Assembly (NCBI GenBank): GCA_012521015.1
Contig: JAAYNE010000146.1
Span: forward strand, 1 to 38,718
DNA length: 38,718 bases
Direction of reading: 5' to 3'
Origin: Clostridiaceae bacterium
GTDB taxonomy: Bacteria; Bacillota; Clostridia; Saccharofermentanales; DTU023
Shown here: one piece after another, positions 33,844-38,718 of the stretch
Layout: each line of letters opens with the position of its first letter
Position numbering within the stretch: position 1 is the stretch's first letter
The notes under the pieces: model-generated
What the model was told of the DNA's origin: nothing
The model's database searches: none
Seen by the model: only the letters and a program-made list of their open reading frames with translations
Made by a program: the position numbers and the translations under genes

Positions 33844-36114
33844 ATGAGCAACGATTTTATGGCAGAAAGAAATAAAGCATGGCAAGGTTTTGAACTTGGC
33901 AATTGGTCTGAAACAATAGATACCAGAGATTTTATCCAAAAAAATTACAAACCCTATACCGGAACAGATTCATTTTTGGAAGAGCCTACAGAAAACACAA
34001 AATATTTATGGAATAAAGTTAGTGAGTTAATTCAGGATGAGGTGCGAAATAAGACAGTTACTGTTGATTTAACTCGTTTTAGCGGGATCGATAATTTCGA
34101 TGCCGGATATATTGATAAAGATAAAGAAGTGATTGTCGGTTTGCAAACCGATGAACCTATGAAAAGAATGATGAATCCGTATGGTGGTTTCAGAATGGTT
34201 AAAGGTTCTCTAAATGCTTATAATTTGGAAATTGATCCAAAAATGGAAGAACATTTTACAGAATTCCGTAAAACACATAATGATGGTGTTTTCGATGCTT
34301 ATACTGATGAAATGCGAAGAGTTCGTACAGTTGGACTATTGACCGGCTTACCGGATGCATATGGTCGTGGCAGAATTATCGGTGATTATCGTCGAGTCGC
34401 TTTATATGGGATTGATTACTTGATTCAAGAACGTATCAAAGATAAAAAGAATCTAACAGGAAACGCAACTGAGGAAGTCATTCGTAAACGTGAAGAATTC
34501 TCTGAACAGATTCGTGCCTTACAAGCTATGAAATCAATGGCAGCAAAATACGGTTTTGATATCGGTCGCCCTGCATATAATGCACAAGAAGCAATTCAAT
34601 GGCTTTATTTTGGATACTTAGCTGCTATCAAAGAAAATAATGGCGCTGCTATGAGTTTAGGTAAGAATACAACTTTCTTGGATATTTATATTCAGCGTGA
34701 TTTAGATAATAAAACTTTAACCGAAAAAGAAGCACAGGAATTGATTGATCAATTTGTAATCAAATTGCGGTTAGTTCGTCACCTGAGAACTCCTGAATAT
34801 GACGAATTGTTCGCCGGAGATCCTACTTGGGTTACAGAAAGCATCGGTGGTATGGGCGAAGATGGTCGTACTTTAGTAACCAAGACAGCTTTCCGTTTTT
34901 TACATACATTGACCAATTTAGATACCTCTCCGGAACCGAATATGACAGTGTTATGGTCAAATGACTTACCTCGCGGCTTTAAAGACTATTGTGCCAAAAT
35001 GAGCATTCAAACTGACTCCATTCAATATGAAAATGATGATTTGCTTCGTCCGATTTATGGTGATGATTGTGCGATTGCTTGTTGTGTATCTGCCATGCAA
35101 GTCGGCAAACAGATGCAATTTTTCGGTGCCAGAGCAAATTTAGGCAAGGCACTGCTTTATGCACTTAACGGTGGCATTGACGAAATTAAGAAAGACAAAC
35201 AAGGCAATCTGATACAAGTTCTCGATGGAATTGAAAAAAATACAGAAGAAATTTTAACCTATGATCAAGTTGTAGCCGATTTCAAAAAAGTAATGGATAA
35301 ATTATCAAACATTTATGTTAATACGATGAACACAATTCATTATATGCATGATAAATATGCTTACGAAGCTGGTCAAATGGCATTGCATGATCCGAAAGTT
35401 CATATTTTCATGGCATTTGGAATTGCCGGTATTTCGATTGTTGCCGATTCTCTATCTGCAATAAAATACGCAAAAGTTCGTCCAATTCGCGATGAAAACG
35501 GAATTACCGTTGATTTTGAAATAGAGGGAAATTTCCCGAAATTCGGTAACGATGATGACCGTGTAGACAATATCGCTAAAGATGTTTCACAGTACTTTAT
35601 GGATGCATTGAGGAAAACACCTGCATATCGTAATGCAGAGCATACTTTATCCTTATTAACAATTACCTCCAACGTAACCTATGGCAAGAAAACAGGTGCT
35701 ACACCTGACGGGCGTAAAAAAGGCGAGCCATTTGCTCCGGGTGCAAATCCAATGCATGGCAGAGATGAATCCGGTGCTTTAGCTTCCTTAAATTCAGTCG
35801 CCAAATTAAAATATCAAGGATGCTGCCAAGACGGTATTTCCAATACTTTCTCGATCATTCCCGGCTCACTCGGGAAAAATAGCGAAGAAAGAATTAATAA
35901 CTTGGTTAATATTTTAGACGGTTATTTCAAGCAAGATGCTTTCCACATTAATGTTAATGTTTTAGAAAGAGCGTTATTAATTGATGCTATGAAATATCCT
36001 GAAAAATATCCTAACCTTACAATTCGTGTTTCCGGGTATGCTGTGCGATTCAATCAATTGGATCGAGAGCAACAAGAAGATGTTCTTGCCAGAACATTCC
36101 ATGAATCTTTATAA
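33844..36114 (+). CDS. pflB: Pyruvate formate-lyase (formate C-acetyltransferase)
   Basis: The 756-residue glycyl-radical enzyme splits pyruvate with CoA into acetyl-CoA and formate, an oxygen-sensitive step of anaerobic fermentation. The catalytic pair is C413-C414 in IACCVSAM, and the radical Gly is G731 in RVSGYAVRF. Length and sequence are those of a true PFL rather than a diol dehydratase or choline lyase. AAGAAAGGA precedes the ATG. It is followed by a terminator-like hairpin and then by its activating-enzyme gene. Formate made here can feed 10-formyl-THF for the purine genes; that link is inference. Confidence 0.97.
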   Translation: MSNDFMAERNKAWQGFELGNWSETIDTRDFIQKNYKPYTGTDSFLEEPTENTKYLWNKVSELIQDEVRNKTVTVDLTRFSGIDNFDAGYIDKDKEVIVGLQTDEPMKRMMNPYGGFRMVKGSLNAYNLEIDPKMEEHFTEFRKTHNDGVFDAYTDEMRRVRTVGLLTGLPDAYGRGRIIGDYRRVALYGIDYLIQERIKDKKNLTGNATEEVIRKREEFSEQIRALQAMKSMAAKYGFDIGRPAYNAQEAIQWLYFGYLAAIKENNGAAMSLGKNTTFLDIYIQRDLDNKTLTEKEAQELIDQFVIKLRLVRHLRTPEYDELFAGDPTWVTESIGGMGEDGRTLVTKTAFRFLHTLTNLDTSPEPNMTVLWSNDLPRGFKDYCAKMSIQTDSIQYENDDLLRPIYGDDCAIACCVSAMQVGKQMQFFGARANLGKALLYALNGGIDEIKKDKQGNLIQVLDGIEKNTEEILTYDQVVADFKKVMDKLSNIYVNTMNTIHYMHDKYAYEAGQMALHDPKVHIFMAFGIAGISIVADSLSAIKYAKVRPIRDENGITVDFEIEGNFPKFGNDDDRVDNIAKDVSQYFMDALRKTPAYRNAEHTLSLLTITSNVTYGKKTGATPDGRKKGEPFAPGANPMHGRDESGALASLNSVAKLKYQGCCQDGISNTFSIIPGSLGKNSEERINNLVNILDGYFKQDAFHINVNVLERALLIDAMKYPEKYPNLTIRVSGYAVRFNQLDREQQEDVLARTFHESL

Positions 36115-36131
36115 CCTGTATCATAAAACTC

Positions 36132-36166
36132 AAAAGTGAATGTCTCAAAAAGGCATTCACTTTTTT
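36132..36166 (+). terminator. Terminator/attenuator between pflB and the activase gene
   Basis: AAAAGTGAATG (36132-36142) pairs perfectly with CATTCACTTTT (36154-36164) around an 11-base loop, and the T-run continues. It should end or thin out the pflB transcript before the activase-regulator gene, giving much less activase than PFL. Confidence 0.88.
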
Positions 36167-36173
36167 CAATATT

Positions 36174-36229
36174 TGCTCAAAAATCGAAGGTCTGCAAATC
36201 AGAATTTGTATAGCTCCAAACTTTGAGCA
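36174..36229 (+). promoter_or_regulatory. Inverted repeat in the leader of the activase-regulator gene
   Basis: TGCTCAAA (36174-36181) and TTTGAGCA (36222-36229) are perfect 8-base inverted repeats 40 bases apart, just after the terminator and before the ATG at 36267. They could close an RNA leader stem or be separate protein-binding half-sites. No known riboswitch was recognised. Confidence 0.4.
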
Positions 36230-36266
36230 GAAACCGACTTTTAAATCAAGAAAGGTATGATCAACA

Positions 36267-37778
36267 ATGAAAAGGCAAGATCAGCAAATTACAGGACAAT
36301 TACATTCAATTGAAACTATGGGTTTAGTTGATGGTCCTGGTATTCGTACTATCTTCTTTTTGCAAGGTTGCCCGCTTCGTTGTTTATATTGCCATAATCC
36401 TGACACACAAGATCTTAATGGCGGAAGAATCGTGACCCCTTCCGAGATTTTACAATTAGCTAATCGTTATAAACCTTATCAGGGAGAAGATGGCGGTGTC
36501 ACTTTTTCCGGTGGGGAACCTTTATTACAAGGCAAATTTTTGGCTGAATCGGTAAAACTCTTAAAAGAAAATGAATTTAATGTTTGTATTGATACCTCAG
36601 GATACGGTCAGAAGGAATATTATTCAAATATTTTTCCTTATGTCGACACTATTCTCTTAGATGTTAAGGCCTTCTCTGAACGAGCTTATTTAGATATGTG
36701 TCTTGTTAAACAAAAACCCTTAATCGATTTTATGAATCAGCTTGAGGATTACGGTTTTCACGGACAAATTTGGATTCGCCATGTCATGGTACCCGGATAT
36801 ACTGATAATAAGAAATCAATGCAAAAATTAATCCAAACCATTGAACCAATTCAACATTTAGTCGAACGATTGGAAATTCTGCCTTATCATACAATGGGCA
36901 AAGAAAAATACAAAGAATTAAACAAACCCTATTTATTGGAAAATGTTAATCCTATGGATAAAGAAAAAGCAAAAGAATTCGAAATATATGCCAATGTATT
37001 ATTAGCAGAGCAAATGAGTAAAGACCGCATTGAGCTAATAGAAAAACAAGAAGTTGAAACTTCAACATTAGAAACGAATGTTTCACTTGAAGAACATAAT
37101 AAGATCATCAGAAATTTCTCTAATTTACCATTATTACGACATATAAATCCAGAAATTTTAAATGATATACAACATCAATTCATCGTTAAAAAACTAGAAA
37201 AAGAGGAAATTTTATTTCAAAGTGGAGATGATCCAAATTATATGTACATCATCTATTCCGGTGCTATTAAAATATTTAATGTATTACCTAACATGAAAGA
37301 ACAGATTTTCTATATTTACCGAAAAGACTCTTTTGTCGGAGGTCACAATCTATTATCTGATAGTAAATATTGGTATACAGGTGAAGCATTATTAGATTCG
37401 GTTGTCATTACTATCCCTGCAAAAATTTTCAATATCTACTTTGCTAACAAAAAAGCCGTCTTGAAAGAAATTTTAAGTCAAAGCTTTGCCCGAATTCGCT
37501 GGGCAGAAGATTTGATTAATCGCTTGGCAACTTTGAATTCATCAGTCAAAACAGCCGGTCTAATTCTACGTTTAGCAGAAAATTTCGGGATAAAAAAGAA
37601 TGGTCAGATTCAGATTCCCATGAAATTCGATCGTGCCGAGATGAGTAATTTTTCAGGATTAACCAGAGATTCCTTAACCAGAAAACTTGGTGAATTTGAA
37701 GAACTTGGCTATATCCATATCGAAAATGAAATTTTGACAATTCTCAATTTCGATGCTTTAGAGTCTTATCTAAACTAA
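36267..37778 (+). CDS. pflA: PFL-activating enzyme fused to a CRP/FNR-family regulator
   Basis: The 503-residue fusion has a radical-SAM activase in residues 1-250. The Fe-S motif is C35-x3-C39-x2-C42 (GCPLRCLYC), with SGGEP (81-85), LLDVKAF and RHVMVPGYTD; this part alone equals a full PflA (about 246 residues). After a short linker (about 250-275) comes a CRP/FNR-type sensor domain (about 280-400). A winged helix-turn-helix follows (about 425-503; recognition region GLTRDSLTRKLGEFEELGYI). The regulator half has no cysteines, so it carries no FNR-type cluster of its own. The single frame has no internal stop. It presumably makes the PFL glycyl radical and may control pflB directly. An AAAGG site lies 11 bases before the ATG. 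Confidence 0.9.
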   Translation: MKRQDQQITGQLHSIETMGLVDGPGIRTIFFLQGCPLRCLYCHNPDTQDLNGGRIVTPSEILQLANRYKPYQGEDGGVTFSGGEPLLQGKFLAESVKLLKENEFNVCIDTSGYGQKEYYSNIFPYVDTILLDVKAFSERAYLDMCLVKQKPLIDFMNQLEDYGFHGQIWIRHVMVPGYTDNKKSMQKLIQTIEPIQHLVERLEILPYHTMGKEKYKELNKPYLLENVNPMDKEKAKEFEIYANVLLAEQMSKDRIELIEKQEVETSTLETNVSLEEHNKIIRNFSNLPLLRHINPEILNDIQHQFIVKKLEKEEILFQSGDDPNYMYIIYSGAIKIFNVLPNMKEQIFYIYRKDSFVGGHNLLSDSKYWYTGEALLDSVVITIPAKIFNIYFANKKAVLKEILSQSFARIRWAEDLINRLATLNSSVKTAGLILRLAENFGIKKNGQIQIPMKFDRAEMSNFSGLTRDSLTRKLGEFEELGYIHIENEILTILNFDALESYLN

Positions 37779-37824
37779 TCTTTTATTTATATTAATTGTT
37801 TACTTTGTTGTCCCGCTTTTTATT

Positions 37825-37943
37825 GTCTAAGCTTTTCCATAGTCTAAGCTTTATTATAGTCTGAGCTTTTCCATAGTCTACACTTTTCTATAGTCTACGC
37901 TTTTCTATAGTCTACGCTTTTCTATAGTCTGAACTTTATTATA
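37825..37943. repeat. Minisatellite of seven 17-bp units
   Basis: Seven uninterrupted 17-base units of the form GTCTANGCTTTTCTATA run from 37825 to 37943, with a few base changes between units; two adjacent units are identical. They lie between two convergent genes, 47 bases after the activase-regulator stop and 11 bases before the SH3-repeat gene stop. The period is not a multiple of three and each unit carries stops, so it is noncoding. Confidence 0.93.
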
Positions 37944-37954
37944 GTCCCGGATTT

Positions 37955-38718
37955 TTATTTCCGGAGTAAAGAAGCATAGACATAGCTGGTTCTGCCGTTA
38001 TAAGTAAATCTGACCATGTTACCGACCAGAACTCCGCTTACTTTGTAACCTGCCGGAATTGTTCCCACGACACTTCCGTTCGGTGTATATCTCACATACA
38101 ATGTTTGTTTGGCATAGCCGGTCATTGCAGGATTACCCGTCGTAGTCAAACTCATTGCCACATAGGCGGTCTTGCTGTTATAGGTGAACTTGAGCCAGGC
38201 TCCTTCGATTGTCCCGCTGACCAACAGCGGACGCCATGTTCTGATGATTATGCTGCCGTTAGGTGCACTTCTGATGATCGAATTGGCGATGATATAGCGC
38301 GTTACTTGAACCGGGGTTTCCTGCAACAAGGAAGCAGAGATATAACCGGTTCTGTTGTTATAGGTAAATCGCACCATGTTACCGACCAGAACTCCCTTTA
38401 TCTGACGTCCGATCGGAATTGTGCCGATCACCGATCCGCCCGGAGCATTCCTTACATTAATTGCACTCTTCGCATAACCGGTAATCGGCGGATTAGTAGT
38501 CGTGGTCAGGCTTGTTGCCACATAGGCAGGATTGCCGTCATAGGTAAACTTAGTCCAGGCTCCCTCCAGTGTGCCGTTGATCAGCAAAGGTCGCCACAAT
38601 TTGGTGATCATACTGCCGTTCGGAGCACTTCTGATGATTGAATTGGCATAAATATAGCGCGTTACCTTAATCGGATCTGCCTGCAGCATAGATGAATAGA
38701 CATAGCAGGTTTTTCCCG
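37955..38718 (-). CDS. SH3-like repeat protein, 5' part beyond the window
   Basis: The frame is open to the window edge, so the true start lies beyond 38718; an internal ATG at 38689 sits inside a repeat (preceded by KTCYVYSS) and is not the start. The visible 254 residues are four bacterial SH3-like modules of about 60 residues, arranged as two copies of an exact 120-residue (360-bp) double unit. Recurring blocks are VTRYIxANSIIRSAPNGS, GAWxKFTY, NVRNAPGGSVIGTIP and GNMVRFTYNxRTxY. Such repeats usually bind cell-wall material and are attached to wall hydrolases or adhesins; the N-terminal domain is not visible. A relic of the same kind of gene lies at 28418-28670. Confidence 0.82.
   Translation of the reverse strand, partial: GKTCYVYSSMLQADPIKVTRYIYANSIIRSAPNGSMITKLWRPLLINGTLEGAWTKFTYDGNPAYVATSLTTTTNPPITGYAKSAINVRNAPGGSVIGTIPIGRQIKGVLVGNMVRFTYNNRTGYISASLLQETPVQVTRYIIANSIIRSAPNGSIIIRTWRPLLVSGTIEGAWLKFTYNSKTAYVAMSLTTTGNPAMTGYAKQTLYVRYTPNGSVVGTIPAGYKVSGVLVGNMVRFTYNGRTSYVYASLLRK

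Noticed and set aside
37825-37943. CRISPR array
   Set aside because: Units are 17 bases and directly adjacent, with no unique spacers and no cas genes nearby.

Overview
The window is low-G+C DNA from an anaerobic, Gram-positive bacterium, most likely a member of the Bacillota/Clostridia. The evidence is a glycyl-radical pyruvate formate-lyase, the long single-chain PurL, strong AGGAGG-type ribosome binding sites, lipoproteins with N-terminal lipoboxes, a surface protein with an LPXTG-like anchor, and a ykkC-family riboswitch. No rRNA, tRNA or CRISPR array was seen.

Left part (1-7.4 kb, minus strand): a sugar-uptake operon. In transcription order it encodes a two-domain ABC ATPase, a permease, a sugar-binding lipoprotein, a second permease and a GH31 alpha-glycosidase, and it ends in a hairpin at 422-461. 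From 7.9 to 11.3 kb lie single housekeeping or accessory genes: a SagB-type nitroreductase, a deoxyinosine/uracil DNA glycosylase, an ElaA-like acetyltransferase, a Nudix hydrolase and a beta-lactamase-fold serine hydrolase. At 11.8-13.2 kb is a secreted, Thr-rich, wall-anchored surface protein whose 5' part is visibly richer in G+C than its neighbours.

Centre (13.3-28.1 kb, minus strand): a long biosynthetic block in the order purC-purL-purE-purF-purM-purN-purD, then a methionine synthase reactivation protein, a MetH lacking that domain, and a fused homocysteine methyltransferase/methylene-THF reductase. The leader upstream of purC closely matches a PRPP-type (ykkC subtype 2b) riboswitch with an overlapping terminator. 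The most striking observation is that both glutamine amidotransferases of this operon have lost their glutaminase catalytic residues. PurF begins Met-Ser instead of Met-Cys and has changed glutamine-site residues. PurL has Gly in place of the nucleophile Cys and has lost the catalytic His motif. The synthase halves and the PurF Fe-S cysteines look intact. This suggests a purine pathway fed by free ammonia, or by a separate ammonia source, rather than by built-in glutaminases.

Right part (28.4-38.7 kb): a decayed SH3-repeat gene; a four-gene minus-strand operon (VWA/solute-binding lipoprotein, XpaC-like membrane protein, membrane-anchored solute-binding paralogue, TelA) of unknown function; a remnant of a DUF4143-type ATPase; pflB with a CRP/FNR-like palindrome upstream; a gene fusing the PFL-activating enzyme to a complete CRP/FNR-family regulator; a 7 x 17-bp minisatellite; and a partial SH3-repeat surface protein cut by the window edge.
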